Shown: positions 33,405-43,611 of the stretch, in pieces
How positions within the stretch are numbered: the stretch's first letter is position 1
How the letters are laid out: each line of letters starts with the position of its first letter
Assembly (NCBI RefSeq): GCF_001658025.2
Contig: NZ_CP014007.2
Coordinates: forward strand, 4,154,001-4,218,000
DNA: 64,000 nt
From: Kosakonia oryzae
GTDB taxonomy: Bacteria > Pseudomonadota > Gammaproteobacteria > Enterobacterales > Enterobacteriaceae
Direction of reading: 5' to 3'
Notes under the pieces: generated by a model
Database searches by the model: none
What the model was told of the DNA's origin: nothing
Seen by the model: the letters and a program-made list of their open reading frames with translations, nothing else
Program-made: the position numbers and the translations under genes

Positions 33405-34088
33405 TTAGCGACAGAGCCCGAAACCGCGCATCCCCAGATGAAAATGGTTGGCATGAGCGGCATTGTATTCGGGTCCCAGACCATTGCCATAATAGCCGCA
33501 ACTGGCGCTCAGCATCGCCCGTAACCACGGCTGTGTTTCAGGCTGCCGCCAGCCATTGAGCACCGTTACCCGCTGGCCATCCGCCAGGCGAAAGGCGCTC
33601 AGATCCAACGCTTCCGCACTGGCATGCTCGCTACGCCGCGCATCAGCACGATTATAGATATTGCGGCACGCGTAGCTGCCCAGATGGTCAATCTGTACCA
33701 GCGCCTGGCCGGTAAAACGTTCGGTCAGCGGCCGCGCCTGCTGTTCGATAAACAACGCGGAGCTGAGCGCCAGCGGGCAGCTTGCCAGAAAACTGCTGCT
33801 CAGTTTCACCACGCCGAAATCACGCACCCGCACCACATCGGTTAATGGGCAGTCGCCGCCGCTGTTCGCTACCGCAACGGAGGTCACAAGCCGCTGCTGA
33901 TTGGCCTGTGCCAGCAGTGCGGCACAGGCAGACGGCGACAGGCGGCGTAACTTAAACTGGGTGATGCGCCCCGGCGGATCGCTCAACTGTAGCGGCGCGA
34001 AAGGATTGTAATAAGACGGTAAATAGCGATAACCCACCAGCATCAGCGCCAGCAGAGTGCAGACAACGAACAGGCTCTTTACGCGCAC
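33405..34088 (-). CDS. Extensin-like C-terminal domain protein
   Basis: A 227-residue protein with one N-terminal membrane anchor or signal (residues 4-21) and an extensin-like C-terminal domain (pfam06904), a fold related to D-Ala-D-Ala peptidases. It has SGGDCPLTDVVRV, the SYACRNIYNRADARRSEHA segment and ANHFHLGMRG, with paired cysteines. It is probably periplasmic and may act on the cell wall; the activity is not proven. It is divergent from ddlA, a cell-wall precursor gene. Confidence 0.82.
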   Translation of the reverse strand: MRVKSLFVVCTLLALMLVGYRYLPSYYNPFAPLQLSDPPGRITQFKLRRLSPSACAALLAQANQQRLVTSVAVANSGGDCPLTDVVRVRDFGVVKLSSSFLASCPLALSSALFIEQQARPLTERFTGQALVQIDHLGSYACRNIYNRADARRSEHASAEALDLSAFRLADGQRVTVLNGWRQPETQPWLRAMLSASCGYYGNGLGPEYNAAHANHFHLGMRGFGLCR

Positions 34089-34194
34089 GTCTCCCCCTCA
34101 GTTTTCCTCAAAACATTATGGCAGAAGGCCGCGAATCGTGCGTTTCGACGTGCTATGGTATGTGTTTTGTGAATAAGTGTGGGTGAACGTAGAA

Positions 34195-35295
34195 ATGGCA
34201 AAACTGCGGGTAGGGGTCGTCTTCGGCGGCAAATCAGCGGAACACGAGGTGTCGTTACAGTCAGCAAAAAATATTGTCGATGCCATGGATAAGTCGCGCT
34301 TTGAGGTTGTGCTGCTGGGGATTGATAAACAGGGTCAATGGCATATCAGCGATGCGAATAATTACCTGCTTAACGCCAGCGATCCGGCGCGTATTGCGCT
34401 GAATCCGTCGCAAAACAGCGTGGCGCTGGTGCCGGGCAACACTGCGCAGCAGCTTATTCAGGCGCAAAACAGCGCGCCGCTGCCGGATGTTGATGTGATT
34501 TTCCCTATCGTCCACGGTACGTTGGGCGAAGATGGCACCTTGCAGGGCATGCTGCGTCTGGCAAACCTGCCGTTTGTCGGCTCCGATGTGCTCGCTTCGG
34601 CGGCCTGCATGGATAAAGATGTCACCAAGCGTTTGCTGCGCGATGCCGGATTAGCTATCGCGCCATTTATTACCCTGACGCGCGCCAACCGTCAGCAGAT
34701 CGCCTTTAGCGACGTTGAAGCGCAGCTCGGCCTGCCGCTGTTTGTCAAACCGGCCAACCAGGGCTCGTCCGTTGGCGTCAGCAAAGTGACCAGCGAAGCG
34801 CAATATCATGAAGCGGTGCGCCTGGCGTTTGAGTTCGACAAAAAAGTGATCGTTGAGAAAGGCATCAAAGGCCGCGAGATCGAATGCGCAGTGCTCGGCA
34901 ATGACGATCCGCAAGCCAGTACCTGCGGCGAAATCGTGCTGCACAGCGAGTTCTACGCTTACGACACCAAATACATTGATGAAAACGGCGCACAGGTGGT
35001 AGTGCCTGCGAATATCGCGCCAGAGATCAACGATAAGATTCGTCAGATTGCGGTGCAGGCGTACCAGGCGCTGGGCTGTGAAGGGATGGCGCGCGTTGAT
35101 GTGTTCCTGACGCCGGACAACGAAGTCGTTATCAATGAGATCAACACGCTGCCGGGCTTTACCAACATCAGCATGTATCCAAAACTGTGGCAGGCGAGCG
35201 GCATCAGCTACCCTGATCTGATCACCCGCCTGATTGAACTGGCTATCGCGCGCCATCAGGTGAACAGCACGCTGAAAATTTCCGTCAACGGTTAA
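34195..35295 (+). CDS. ddlA: D-alanine--D-alanine ligase A
   Basis: Joins two D-alanines with ATP for peptidoglycan precursors. It is an ATP-grasp enzyme with [16 protein letters not shown], the [18 protein letters not shown] loop, ECAVLGND, and the metal-binding end [11 protein letters not shown] with EINTLPG. I take the ATG at 34195 (366 residues, MAKLRVGV); the frame is open six codons further. The stop lies 3 bp from that of convergent yaiZ. Confidence 0.95.
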   Translation: MAKLRVGVVFGGKSAEHEVSLQSAKNIVDAMDKSRFEVVLLGIDKQGQWHISDANNYLLNASDPARIALNPSQNSVALVPGNTAQQLIQAQNSAPLPDVDVIFPIVHGTLGEDGTLQGMLRLANLPFVGSDVLASAACMDKDVTKRLLRDAGLAIAPFITLTRANRQQIAFSDVEAQLGLPLFVKPANQGSSVGVSKVTSEAQYHEAVRLAFEFDKKVIVEKGIKGREIECAVLGNDDPQASTCGEIVLHSEFYAYDTKYIDENGAQVVVPANIAPEINDKIRQIAVQAYQALGCEGMARVDVFLTPDNEVVINEINTLPGFTNISMYPKLWQASGISYPDLITRLIELAIARHQVNSTLKISVNG

Positions 35296-35298
35296 GCA

Positions 35299-35520
35299 TT
35301 ATTTTGCTTTATCCGCTGCCTCCTCCTCTTCCGGGCGGCGGCGGATAATCAACCCGGCCAGCCAAAATCCAATCACCCAGGTCACCAGCCCGACGGCATA
35401 GGTTTGCCAGCCTTTGGCCTCAAACCCCAGCAGGCCAACGACCCCATTCAGAATAAAAATCAACCCAATCGCAAACGCGTAATAGTGCCAGTCACGGCGT
35501 ATTTTCGCAGGCAGCTTCAT
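35299..35520 (-). CDS. yaiZ: YaiZ, small inner-membrane protein (DUF2754)
   Basis: A 73-residue membrane protein of unknown function with two helices (about 12-30 and 39-60). It is very similar to E. coli YaiZ: RRDWHYYAFAIGLIF, then GFEAKGWQTYAVGLVTW and a charged tail. The start at 35520 follows GGAGTTGTC; a longer frame to 35538 includes this ribosome site and is less likely. Confidence 0.9.
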   Translation of the reverse strand: MKLPAKIRRDWHYYAFAIGLIFILNGVVGLLGFEAKGWQTYAVGLVTWVIGFWLAGLIIRRRPEEEEAADKAK

Positions 35521-35803
35521 GACAACTCCGGCAGTCAAAAAGGCATCATCGCATAGCCTGGTTTTCAGGTCTGTGTGATGTATGGAAAATCTGAAATGTT
35601 ACTTGAGTAATGAAAACGTTACAAAAATGTGAGCGTCAACAAAAATCTCTCAACCGGAAACCTTCCCGGTGGGAAATTATCACCATTCTGATGTTGACAA
35701 CAGGACACAACTGTCACAATTAGCCTGAATTCTGACCAGCATACGCTGCTGCATCACGGAAAGGTAAGCAACGAATTGAGTAAAAAAGAGTACCGGAGGT
35801 CTT

Positions 35804-36112
35804 ATGGCTGATTTTTCCCTGTCAAAACCCTTCACGGGCGTGAAAAAACGTGATGCCTCAAGGCCAGGCAATTTGGCTTATGCCCTGTTTGTCCTGCTCT
35901 GCTTCTGGGCTGGCGCGCAGTTGTTGAACCTGCTGGTACACGCGCCAGGCGTGTTCGAAAGATTGATGCAAGTTCAGGACGCCTCCCGCCCCCACGTTGA
36001 ACTGGGGTTTGGCGTCGGCACGCTGTTTGGCCTCGTGCCGTTCCTTGCGGGAAGCGCATTGTTGGGTATCATCGGCCTTTTCCTGCGCTGGCGGCGACAC
36101 CACTCACGCTAA
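35804..36112 (+). CDS. yaiY: YaiY, inner-membrane protein (DUF2755)
   Basis: A 102-residue protein of unknown function with two membrane helices (about 24-45 and 66-92), sharing [28 protein letters not shown] and [12 protein letters not shown] with E. coli YaiY. The ribosome site CCGGAGG lies 7 bp upstream. Its stop codon overlaps the end of the convergent yaiW gene. Confidence 0.92.
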   Translation: MADFSLSKPFTGVKKRDASRPGNLAYALFVLLCFWAGAQLLNLLVHAPGVFERLMQVQDASRPHVELGFGVGTLFGLVPFLAGSALLGIIGLFLRWRRHHSR

Positions 36113-37218
36113 TTCTGCGCCATACAGGCAGCCCGACGATCGTCGACGCGCTTCGCAAACCATGCTGTAGTCAGGTTGCGCGTGATCTTCGGGCTTTCTA
36201 ACTGGATCCCCGGCAAAATCTCTCTCGGCAGCGTTTTCCCGCTTTTCTGTTCCGCCAGGCGATAAACTTCACGGTACAGTTTCGTCTCTTCAAACTTCTG
36301 GCTGTCGCCGCGCTCAAGTTGACGGCGAATATCGCGATCGCTCATCCCCAGTTTCGGCCCGAGCTTTCTTACCGCCTGTTCCGTCGCGCCCGTATCGCTG
36401 CTGCCGTAAAGGATCACATCGCCATCCAGCGCCAGTTTCACGCCGGTCGCTTTGCTGACCGCATTCTGGAACGCCGCATTGCGGCTGGCGTACAGCCCGG
36501 CGTTAAAATCGGCGAAACGGTAAATCGGCGCGCTGTAACTGGCGGGATAATTCAGTAAATGGTAAGTACCAAACCACAAACCGCCGCGACGACTAAACAC
36601 TTCCTGGCGTACCGTGCCATCCATCTTCCATGGATAACCCTCGGTGTGCTGCTCGGCAAACGCCACGCTGATTTGCATCGGCCCGCCGGTACGCACCGGG
36701 TTGAAGGAACCAAACAGCTTCTGCCCCATCGGCGCCATATTGATAAAGTCGTCAAAAATGGCGCTCAGCTCTTTTTCCGTTCTGACGTTATCCAGCCGCT
36801 CGCTGTAGCTTTTGCCGTTTGGCGAAGGGATTTTCAGGGCGGTATGCACCAGCAGCGGCGGAATATGCATCCGCTGCGCGCGCTTATCGATCTCTTTCCA
36901 GGCGATTTTATTCAGCCCTGGCACAACCGGATCGGCCTGATAGTTCGATTCCTGCTGCGCCACCGCCAGCACCGAGCAGATATTCTCCAGCGTCGGCGCC
37001 AGCTTCTGGCTGCTAAATGTGGTGGCAATATCCTGCGCCCAGGCATTGCGATCTTTGACGCTGGCGGGCATTTTCTGCCGCACCACGCTTGCCACATCCA
37101 ACGGTTTCTTGCTCTCTTTTTCTTTCTCCGCTTCCCGCTGGGAAACCGGGCCTTGCGTGCTACAACCGGCGAGGATCAGGGCCGCCAGCAGCCAGCCAAA
37201 ACGGGGGACGTAAACCAT
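36109..37218 (-). CDS. yaiW: YaiW, outer-membrane lipoprotein (DUF1615)
   Basis: A surface-exposed lipoprotein partner gene of sbmA; in E. coli it affects uptake of proline-rich antimicrobial peptides. From the ATG at 37218 (AAGGAA ribosome site, 369 residues) the signal peptide ends in the lipobox LILAGC, Cys about 19. The remainder follows the family ([50 protein letters not shown]), a transglycosylase-like region. An open 23-codon extension overlaps sbmA and is not used. It lies 13 bp after sbmA in one operon. Confidence 0.94.
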   Translation of the reverse strand: MVYVPRFGWLLAALILAGCSTQGPVSQREAEKEKESKKPLDVASVVRQKMPASVKDRNAWAQDIATTFSSQKLAPTLENICSVLAVAQQESNYQADPVVPGLNKIAWKEIDKRAQRMHIPPLLVHTALKIPSPNGKSYSERLDNVRTEKELSAIFDDFINMAPMGQKLFGSFNPVRTGGPMQISVAFAEQHTEGYPWKMDGTVRQEVFSRRGGLWFGTYHLLNYPASYSAPIYRFADFNAGLYASRNAAFQNAVSKATGVKLALDGDVILYGSSDTGATEQAVRKLGPKLGMSDRDIRRQLERGDSQKFEETKLYREVYRLAEQKSGKTLPREILPGIQLESPKITRNLTTAWFAKRVDDRRAACMAQN

Positions 37219-37231
37219 AACGTTCCTTGTG

Positions 37232-38452
37232 TTAACCAAAACGGTGAGGCACAGGCACAACTTCCTGGCCGTTAAGTTCATTTTCAAAGCTACGCAAGCG
37301 TTTGTAGATCGACATCAGTTCCACCAGCGTTGTCCACGAGGAGATCAAATACTGGAACGAGCTGCGCACCTGTTCAAAAACGTTGGTGATTTGGCGCATC
37401 AGGCCAAAGGTGATCGCACCAGCAGCAATGGTTGGGAACAGTACAATCAGGCCAAACACCACATCAACTTGCAGATAGAGAATACGGGCGATGTTGAAAT
37501 AGGTGTAGTGAAAATAGATGCGGAAATAGTTGCGGCGCACGGCGCTGAACAGCTCGGCAACGGTCGGCGGCTGCGCGCGCGTGGCGTCATCTTCGCCGTA
37601 AACCAGTTCTTTACGGTAAGCGGCCTCAACGCGCTGATTTTTAAACTGTAAGCCAGGCAGCTTAATACCGATAAACGCCAACAGCACGGTGCCGAATAGC
37701 GCCCAGGTAATCGCGGCGATCACCAGACCGTAAGGAATATGCCCCACCAGCGGCAGCTCCTGCACATGGGGTGACAGCGACACCAGCACCGGCAAAAACG
37801 CAATTAGCGTCATGACTGCATTGATAAAACTGACGCCCATATCTTCCAGCGTCTGGGCAAAACGCATGGTGTCTTCCTGCACACGCTGCGCGGCCCCTTC
37901 GATATGGCGCAGATGCGACCAGTGCGCCATATAGTATTCGTTCATCGCCGTACGCCAGCGGAAGACATAATGGCTGATAAAAAAGTAATTCAGCACCGCC
38001 ACGGTGACCGCAATCAGCGCGATCCACAAAAAGACGCCAATCTCGCTATACAGCTGGCTCAGTTTCACTTTGTTGGGTGCGCTTAACGCCGTCTGGATTA
38101 AATCATAAAACGGCTGATACCAGGCGTTAATGGCGACGTTAACTTCCACCAAAAACCAGGTCACAAAGATGATCAGTGCCGTGCCGAGAATCGACCAGTG
38201 CTGCCAGCGATGCGGCGCTGCAACAAACCAGCACAGCGCGAACAGGCCGACGCAAACGGCATAATAAGCGTAAAAAAGCAGAAAGCTGGGGCACCAGAAA
38301 CGCGTGGCGCTGATTGGCACTTCCGCCGATGCGCCGGTTAAGCGCATTAACCAGCCTTCACCGCCAGCCTGCCAGAATACGACAGCGATCAGCGCCCAGA
38401 TAAAGGCCGACAAAAAGAACAAAGTCGGCTTAGGAAAGAAAGATTTAAACAT
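37232..38452 (-). CDS. sbmA: SbmA peptide antibiotic transporter
   Basis: A proton-driven inner-membrane importer that takes in microcins B17 and J25, bleomycin and proline-rich peptides. The 406 residues match the E. coli length, with eight predicted helices resembling an ABC exporter membrane domain (TM287-like) but without an ATPase domain. Marks: [45 protein letters not shown] and [19 protein letters not shown]. It is the first gene of sbmA-yaiW. A sigma-E promoter is known in E. coli, but I could not place one here. Confidence 0.96.
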   Translation of the reverse strand: MFKSFFPKPTLFFLSAFIWALIAVVFWQAGGEGWLMRLTGASAEVPISATRFWCPSFLLFYAYYAVCVGLFALCWFVAAPHRWQHWSILGTALIIFVTWFLVEVNVAINAWYQPFYDLIQTALSAPNKVKLSQLYSEIGVFLWIALIAVTVAVLNYFFISHYVFRWRTAMNEYYMAHWSHLRHIEGAAQRVQEDTMRFAQTLEDMGVSFINAVMTLIAFLPVLVSLSPHVQELPLVGHIPYGLVIAAITWALFGTVLLAFIGIKLPGLQFKNQRVEAAYRKELVYGEDDATRAQPPTVAELFSAVRRNYFRIYFHYTYFNIARILYLQVDVVFGLIVLFPTIAAGAITFGLMRQITNVFEQVRSSFQYLISSWTTLVELMSIYKRLRSFENELNGQEVVPVPHRFG

Positions 38453-38583
38453 CGGTACTCCTGTTTATTTCTTATTATTTAAAAATGCTGTGTAGCGGGT
38501 TTCTGCGCTGGGTATAGCGCAGTGATAAAAAAGCGCCGCGCAGTGCGACGCCGTGTCGTTGTATCAGACCTGAGGGTAACCCC

Positions 38584-39117
38584 TTAGTTCGCTTGCCATT
38601 CGTGAAGAATTGTTTCGACCGGTTTCACATACACCGGGTTGCCGGGGACGGTTAACGTGCGCCACACGTCATTGTAGTGATCGATCAGGGTTGCGGCCTG
38701 CGCAGCCGGGCGGTTAGCGGTGGTATGGGCGTCCTGCGCCATAGTGATGGAATAGCCCCGGCTGGCACCGTTTTTCAGCGTGGTATCCACGCAGTAATCG
38801 GTGGCGCAACCGCACATCACCCAGGCGTTGATATCGTGCTCGCGCAGCACCGCTTCAAGCTGCGTTTTATAGAACGCGTCGCAGGCGGTTTTAGTGACGT
38901 AAAGGGCATTCGCAGGCTGATGCAGCTCCGGCAGCAGCGCAAAACCTTCGCTCCCCTCTTCCAGCCCGCCCGCTTCAGCGTGCTGAATAAAAATCACCGT
39001 ATCGGCGGCCTGCGTTAACTGGTTAATGCGGGCGACACACTGCGCACGCTGAATACGCTCGGTGGCGAACACACCATTTTGCATATCCACCACCATCACG
39101 ACCCGTTTACCTGCCAT
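38584..39117 (-). CDS. Isochorismatase-family cysteine hydrolase
   Basis: A 177-residue member of the cysteine hydrolase superfamily with the full triad: Asp11 (VVDMQNGVF), Lys76 (VTKTACDAF) and Cys109 (CATDYCVDTT). Close groups include nicotinamidases, isochorismatases and peroxyureidoacrylate amidohydrolases; the substrate cannot be assigned. I use the ATG at 39117 with GGAGAGAG upstream; the frame is open 29 codons further but lacks family character. Unlike the pseudogene at 8466, this copy is intact. Confidence 0.85.
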   Translation of the reverse strand: MAGKRVVMVVDMQNGVFATERIQRAQCVARINQLTQAADTVIFIQHAEAGGLEEGSEGFALLPELHQPANALYVTKTACDAFYKTQLEAVLREHDINAWVMCGCATDYCVDTTLKNGASRGYSITMAQDAHTTANRPAAQAATLIDHYNDVWRTLTVPGNPVYVKPVETILHEWQAN

Positions 39118-39308
39118 CTGCTCTCTCCTGTCAGTGGGAAAGAAGGAGATTACCACATCCGGCGGATATCGTGGCCTGGCGACAAAATAACCATTTTTAC
39201 CCATCGTTACGTATTAGGGGGAAAGAATCCGCTAATTAGGCCTTTGCAACACCGCACCAGGTAGTATAAATACGCTCTATCTATCCCATTTATTTATGGA
39301 TCCCTGCA

Positions 39309-40466
39309 TTGAAACGTTGTCTGCTTTTCTCTGCGCTGCTCTGCGCGCTGAGCCTGGCTTCCGCTCAAGCGGCTGTTCAGTCTCCTGACCCGGTATTTGC
39401 ATCTGATATTGTTGATCGTTACGCCAACCATATTTATTACGGTAGCGGCGCAACCGGTATGGCGATGGTGGTGATTGACGGCAACCAGCGCGTGTTTAAA
39501 AGCTATGGCGAAACCCGCCCCGGCAACAATGTTCGCCCACAGCTCGATTCGGTGATTCGTATTGCTTCCCTCTCCAAGCTGATGACCAGTGAAATGCTGG
39601 TGAAAATGCTCGATCAGGGCAAAGTCCGTCTCGACGATCCATTAAGTAAATATGCGCCTCCCGGCACGCGCGTGCCGACCTACCAGGGCACGCCAATTAC
39701 GCTGGTGAACCTGGCGACGCATACCAGCGCCCTGCCGCGCGAACAGCCCGGCGGCGCAGCGCGACGTCCCGTTTTCGTCTGGCCAACCTACGAACAGCGC
39801 TGGAGCTGGCTCTCAACCGCCACGCTGAAAGCCGCACCGGGTACGCAGGCAGCTTACTCAAATCTGGCCTTTGATCTGCTGGCGGATGCATTGTCGAAGG
39901 CGGCAGGCAAACCTTACCCGCAGCTTTTCGAAGAGCAGATCACCCGCCCGCTGGGAATGAAAGACACCACCTTTACCCCGTCGCCGGATCAGTGCAAACG
40001 CCTGATGATCGCCGAAAAAGGCGCCAGCCCATGTAATAACACACTGGCCGCCATCGGCAGCGGCGGCGTCTACTCCACGCCGGGAGACATGATGCGCTGG
40101 ATGCAGCAGTTCCTGTCGTCGGATTTCTACACCCGTAACAGTCAGGCGGATCGCATGCAAACGTTGATCTATCCGCGCAACCAGTTAACGCGGGTGATCG
40201 GTATGGATGTGCCCGGCAAAGCCGATGCGCTCGGCCTCGGTTGGGTCTATATGGCCCCCAAAGAGGGGCATCCTGGGATCATTCAGAAAACCGGCGGTGG
40301 CGGCGGCTTTATCACCTACATTGCGATGGTGCCGCAGCATAATGTCGGCGTTTTTGTCGTCATCACCCGTTCGCCGCTGACGCGCTTTGTCAATATGAGC
40401 GACGGCGTAAACGATTTGGTCAGTGCGTTAAGCAGCAACGTGCCGCAGGTGATCCCCGCTTCCTGA
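39309..40466 (+). CDS. ampH: AmpH, D-alanyl-D-alanine carboxypeptidase/endopeptidase
   Basis: A periplasmic class-C penicillin-binding protein that trims and opens peptidoglycan cross-links. The 385-residue precursor has a signal peptide (1-22), SxxK at Ser87-Lys90 (IASLSKLM), the YSN motif at 183-185 and KTG in IQKTGGGGGF. The start is a TTG, giving MKRCLLFSALL. It keeps the E. coli position beyond sbmA, with the cysteine hydrolase inserted between. Confidence 0.94.
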   Translation: MKRCLLFSALLCALSLASAQAAVQSPDPVFASDIVDRYANHIYYGSGATGMAMVVIDGNQRVFKSYGETRPGNNVRPQLDSVIRIASLSKLMTSEMLVKMLDQGKVRLDDPLSKYAPPGTRVPTYQGTPITLVNLATHTSALPREQPGGAARRPVFVWPTYEQRWSWLSTATLKAAPGTQAAYSNLAFDLLADALSKAAGKPYPQLFEEQITRPLGMKDTTFTPSPDQCKRLMIAEKGASPCNNTLAAIGSGGVYSTPGDMMRWMQQFLSSDFYTRNSQADRMQTLIYPRNQLTRVIGMDVPGKADALGLGWVYMAPKEGHPGIIQKTGGGGGFITYIAMVPQHNVGVFVVITRSPLTRFVNMSDGVNDLVSALSSNVPQVIPAS

Positions 40467-40472
40467 CAACGC

Positions 40473-40503
40473 CAGAGGCAGACGGTTTCGCCGTTTGCCT
40501 CTG
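40473..40503 (+). terminator. Hairpin after ampH
   Basis: CAGAGGCA and TGCCTCTG form an 8-bp stem, extended inside by ACGG/CCGT, 7 bp past the stop. Only CCCTTAA follows, so it is a weak or factor-assisted terminator. Confidence 0.55.
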
Positions 40504-40586
40504 CCCTTAACGGCGATTTTGGTAAAACAGAACCTCTACTTTTCGGCTACAATGCCGCCATCTGTTCCACAAACATCAGGCATACC

Positions 40587-41558
40587 ATGACCGATTTAAT
40601 TACTCGCCCACGCCGCCTGCGCAAATCACCTGCCCTGCGCGCCATGTTTGAAGAGACAACACTGAGCAAAAACGACCTGGTGTTGCCGATCTTTGTTGAA
40701 GAAGAGTTAAACGATTACAAAGCCATTGAGGCGATGCCCGGCGTGATGCGCATTCCGGAAAAGTATCTCGCCCGCGAAATTGAGCGTATCGCCAAAGCCG
40801 GTATTCGCTCGGTGATGACTTTCGGCATCTCTCACCACACCGATGAGACCGGCAGTGACACCTGGCGCGAAGATGGCCTGGTGGCGCGTATGTCGCGTAT
40901 CTGCAAAGAGACGGTGCCGGAGATGATCGTAATGTCCGATACCTGCTTCTGCGAATACACCTCCCACGGCCATTGCGGCGTGCTGTGCGATCACGGTGTC
41001 GATAACGATGCGACCCTGATTAACCTCGGCAAACAAGCCGTCACCGCCGCTGCGGCTGGCGCGGACTTTATCGCCCCTTCTGCCGCAATGGACGGCCAGG
41101 TGCAGGCAATTCGCCAGGCGCTGGATGCAGCAGGCTTTACCGATACCGCCATCATGTCCTACTCGACCAAGTTCGCCTCTTCGTTCTACGGCCCGTTCCG
41201 TGAAGCGGCAGGAACGGCGCTGAAAGGCGATCGCAAAACCTACCAGATGAATCCAATGAACCGCCGCGAAGCGATCCGTGAATCGTTGATCGACCAGGCC
41301 GAAGGCGCAGACTGCCTGATGGTGAAACCGGCAGGCGCGTACCTCGATATTCTGCGCGATATCCGTGAACGCACCGAGTTACCGCTGGGTGCTTATCAGG
41401 TGAGCGGTGAATACGCGATGATCAAATTCGCCGCGCTGGCGGGCGCCATTGATGAAGACAAAGTGGTGCTGGAAAGCCTGGGCGCGATCAAACGCGCGGG
41501 CGCGGACCTGATCTTCAGCTACTTCGCCCTCGACCTCGCCGAACGCGGCATTCTCTGA
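40587..41558 (+). CDS. hemB: Porphobilinogen synthase (delta-aminolevulinic acid dehydratase)
   Basis: Joins two 5-aminolevulinate molecules into porphobilinogen for heme. The 323-residue TIM barrel has the Schiff-base lysines Lys195 ([10 protein letters not shown]) and Lys247 ([10 protein letters not shown]) and the zinc cysteines 120, 122 and 130 ([13 protein letters not shown]). It is the last clear E. coli backbone gene in the window. Confidence 0.97.
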   Translation: MTDLITRPRRLRKSPALRAMFEETTLSKNDLVLPIFVEEELNDYKAIEAMPGVMRIPEKYLAREIERIAKAGIRSVMTFGISHHTDETGSDTWREDGLVARMSRICKETVPEMIVMSDTCFCEYTSHGHCGVLCDHGVDNDATLINLGKQAVTAAAAGADFIAPSAAMDGQVQAIRQALDAAGFTDTAIMSYSTKFASSFYGPFREAAGTALKGDRKTYQMNPMNRREAIRESLIDQAEGADCLMVKPAGAYLDILRDIRERTELPLGAYQVSGEYAMIKFAALAGAIDEDKVVLESLGAIKRAGADLIFSYFALDLAERGIL

Positions 41559-41566
41559 GCCGCCTT

Positions 41567-41588
41567 TCTCTCCCCTGCGGGGGAGAGA
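41567..41588 (+). terminator. Hairpin after hemB
   Basis: A perfect 9-bp stem TCTCTCCCC / GGGGAGAGA with a TGCG loop starts 8 bp past the hemB stop. No T-run follows. Confidence 0.5.
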
Positions 41589-41612
41589 GCTATCCCTTCC
41601 GCTCCGCTTTTG

Positions 41613-41646
41613 CTGTCATCCAGCCGTCTTGCCGTTGTCATATCTT
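41613..41646 (+). promoter_or_regulatory. Pho box and -10 upstream of the olsF-like gene
   Basis: Half-sites CTGTCAT (41613-41619) and CCGTCTT (41624-41630) are 11 bp apart; 10 bp further is the -10-like TATCTT (41641-41646). A third half-site-like TTGTCAT continues the 11-bp register at 41635. The geometry equals that of the phoA and phoB promoters in this window. Confidence 0.75.
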
Positions 41647-41715
41647 CATTGTAATGAAATGTAAACGTCATCTTCTCCCGTTACTGTCATCGGCAAGACG
41701 GGAGGAGAAACCACC

Positions 41716-43434
41716 ATGTTTAGTCTCGACAACGTACTTGAGGATCTCTGGCCGCAGGCCAGACCTGCGCCCTGGCAAAAAAACCTGCTGCGGCGCCTGC
41801 TTTACGAACAGGAGTTCCAGCAGTTCGCCGCAAGCCATCCCCACCTGAAAGGGCTGGATATGGTGGAGCAAGTGCTTGAACATCTACAAATCCGTTGCAC
41901 CGTTCCCGCTCACGACCTCGAACAAATCCCCGAGCAAGGCCCACTGGTCATCATCGCTAACCATCCGACAGGTACGCTTGACGGGATGGCGCTGATGTAC
42001 GCGGTTTCGCGCGTTCGCCGCGATGTGAAGGTGGTTACCAACCGCATGTTGACCCACCTTGAACCGCTCAGCTCGCTGTTTATCCCGGTGGATAACATGG
42101 GCGGCCGCACGCGGAAATCCTCGCTGCAACAGATGGAAAACCATTTGCAGGGCGGCGGCGTACTGATCTTCTTCCCGGCGGGAGAAGTCTCACGCCTGAC
42201 GCGTAAAGGCATCCGCGATAAAAGCTGGCACGCCGGGTTTATCAAACTGGCGGGCAAGTTTCGCGCACCGCTGCTGCCCGCCTGGATCGACGCACGTAAC
42301 AGCGCGCTGTTCTATGCCAGCGCGATGGTGTCGGATACGCTGCCCTTCCTGCTGCTCATGCAGCAGATGTTTCGCCGCCGGGACAGCAACCTGCCAATCA
42401 AAATCGGCCAGCGCATTCCCTGGGATAGCTGGCATACGCCGCAACTCGCCCCGCGCGAACTGGCCGATAAGTGTCGCCAACATGTGCTGCGTCTGGGTAA
42501 AGGGCTCCCCGGCCCCTTCAAAACCGAGTGCGCCATCGCGCGCCCGGAAGAGCGCGTCACGCTGCGCCGCGCACTTAATAATGCCGAGTGCCTTGGCCGC
42601 ACCGCGGACGGAAAAATCATTTACCTCTGGCAGCGCAACGGGCAGGAAGACGCGCCGCTACTGCGCGAACTGGGACGGCTGCGCGAAATCGCCTTCCGTG
42701 CGGTGGGGGAAGGCAGCGGTAAACGTCGTGATACGGATAAATATGACGACGATTACCTGCACCTGATCCTGTGGGACGAGGCCGATCTGGAAATCGTCGG
42801 CGCATACCGCTTTATGCCGACATCACTGCAGGTTGAAACGCGCGGCGTGGAAGGCTTATACAGTTACAGCCTGTTCCATTACGACGATCGAATGTCCGAT
42901 GTGCTGCGTCACGGCATCGAACTGGGGCGCAGCTTTATTCAGCCGCGCTACTGGGGACGTCGCGGCCTGGATTATCTGTGGTCGGGCATTGGCGCTTACC
43001 TGGCGCGTTACCCGCAATACCGTTATCTGTTTGGCCCGGTCTCCATCTCCGGCGGCCTGCCGCCAGCGGCGCGGGATCTGCTGGTAGCGTTCTACCGCCT
43101 GTGGTTCCCGGCGACCTGGCCTCTGGCCTCATCGCGGCGGCCGTGGCCCGCCACCATGCCGGACGTGCTCGCCCAGTTTAGCGGTGACGATTACACCGAA
43201 GATTTGACCCGGCTGAAATCGCTGCTCGGCAACCTTGGTTGCGGCATTCCCCCGCTCTATAAGCAGTACTCTGAACTGTGTGAACCGGGCGGCGTGCAGT
43301 TTATCGACTTCGGTTGCGATCCCGATTTCAATAACTGTGTCGATGGTCTGGTGCTGGTGGATTTAACGCGGCTGAAAGCAAACCGCTACGAGCGTTATAT
43401 CGCCGCGCATCTGCCGGAGCAAAAAGCGGGCTAA
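41716..43434 (+). CDS. olsF: Fused PlsC-like / GNAT-like acyltransferase, probable ornithine lipid synthase OlsF
   Basis: A two-domain acyltransferase of 572 residues. The N-terminal half (about 70-260) is a PlsC/hemolysin-type O-acyltransferase with NHPTGTLDG (His83, Asp89) and the IFFPAGEVSR block. The C-terminal half (about 285-560) resembles the OlsB-type N-acyltransferase fold (LRELGRLREIAFRAVGEG, then DYLHLILWD and the end region FIDFGCDPDFNNCVDGL). The same domain order is known for OlsF of Serratia proteamaculans, which makes ornithine lipid alone, acylating ornithine first on N, then on O. The assignment is inferred from domain order. A Pho box upstream fits a role in replacing phospholipids when phosphate is short. 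The ribosome site GGGAGGAG is strong. Confidence 0.8.
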   Translation: MFSLDNVLEDLWPQARPAPWQKNLLRRLLYEQEFQQFAASHPHLKGLDMVEQVLEHLQIRCTVPAHDLEQIPEQGPLVIIANHPTGTLDGMALMYAVSRVRRDVKVVTNRMLTHLEPLSSLFIPVDNMGGRTRKSSLQQMENHLQGGGVLIFFPAGEVSRLTRKGIRDKSWHAGFIKLAGKFRAPLLPAWIDARNSALFYASAMVSDTLPFLLLMQQMFRRRDSNLPIKIGQRIPWDSWHTPQLAPRELADKCRQHVLRLGKGLPGPFKTECAIARPEERVTLRRALNNAECLGRTADGKIIYLWQRNGQEDAPLLRELGRLREIAFRAVGEGSGKRRDTDKYDDDYLHLILWDEADLEIVGAYRFMPTSLQVETRGVEGLYSYSLFHYDDRMSDVLRHGIELGRSFIQPRYWGRRGLDYLWSGIGAYLARYPQYRYLFGPVSISGGLPPAARDLLVAFYRLWFPATWPLASSRRPWPATMPDVLAQFSGDDYTEDLTRLKSLLGNLGCGIPPLYKQYSELCEPGGVQFIDFGCDPDFNNCVDGLVLVDLTRLKANRYERYIAAHLPEQKAG

Positions 43435-43521
43435 ATGTGATTAAAAAGCGTAACGCTCCCAAGCCTGAGCGCTGGCTTTCGTGCCGGAGAAGGCGAAAAT
43501 CCTTTTCCGGCACGCATGCAT

Positions 43522-43611
43522 TCAACCCTGCACCAGCCGCAGCTGCGCCCGCCTGCTGTTCAGACGAGGATTATGCGTCAGGATGACATATAAAATCGGT
43601 CGCCAGGCCAT
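43522..43611 (-). CDS. Candidate 29-residue small protein
   Basis: The ATG at 43611 is preceded by a near-perfect ribosome site AAAGGAGG, 6 bp away, unusual for a chance frame. The product begins MAWRPILYVILTHNPR and ends in a basic tail RRAQLRLVQG. The first 12 residues are hydrophobic, so it could touch the membrane. I do not recognise a family. It is isolated in a spacer, convergent with the olsF-like gene. Confidence 0.45.
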   Translation of the reverse strand: MAWRPILYVILTHNPRLNSRRAQLRLVQG

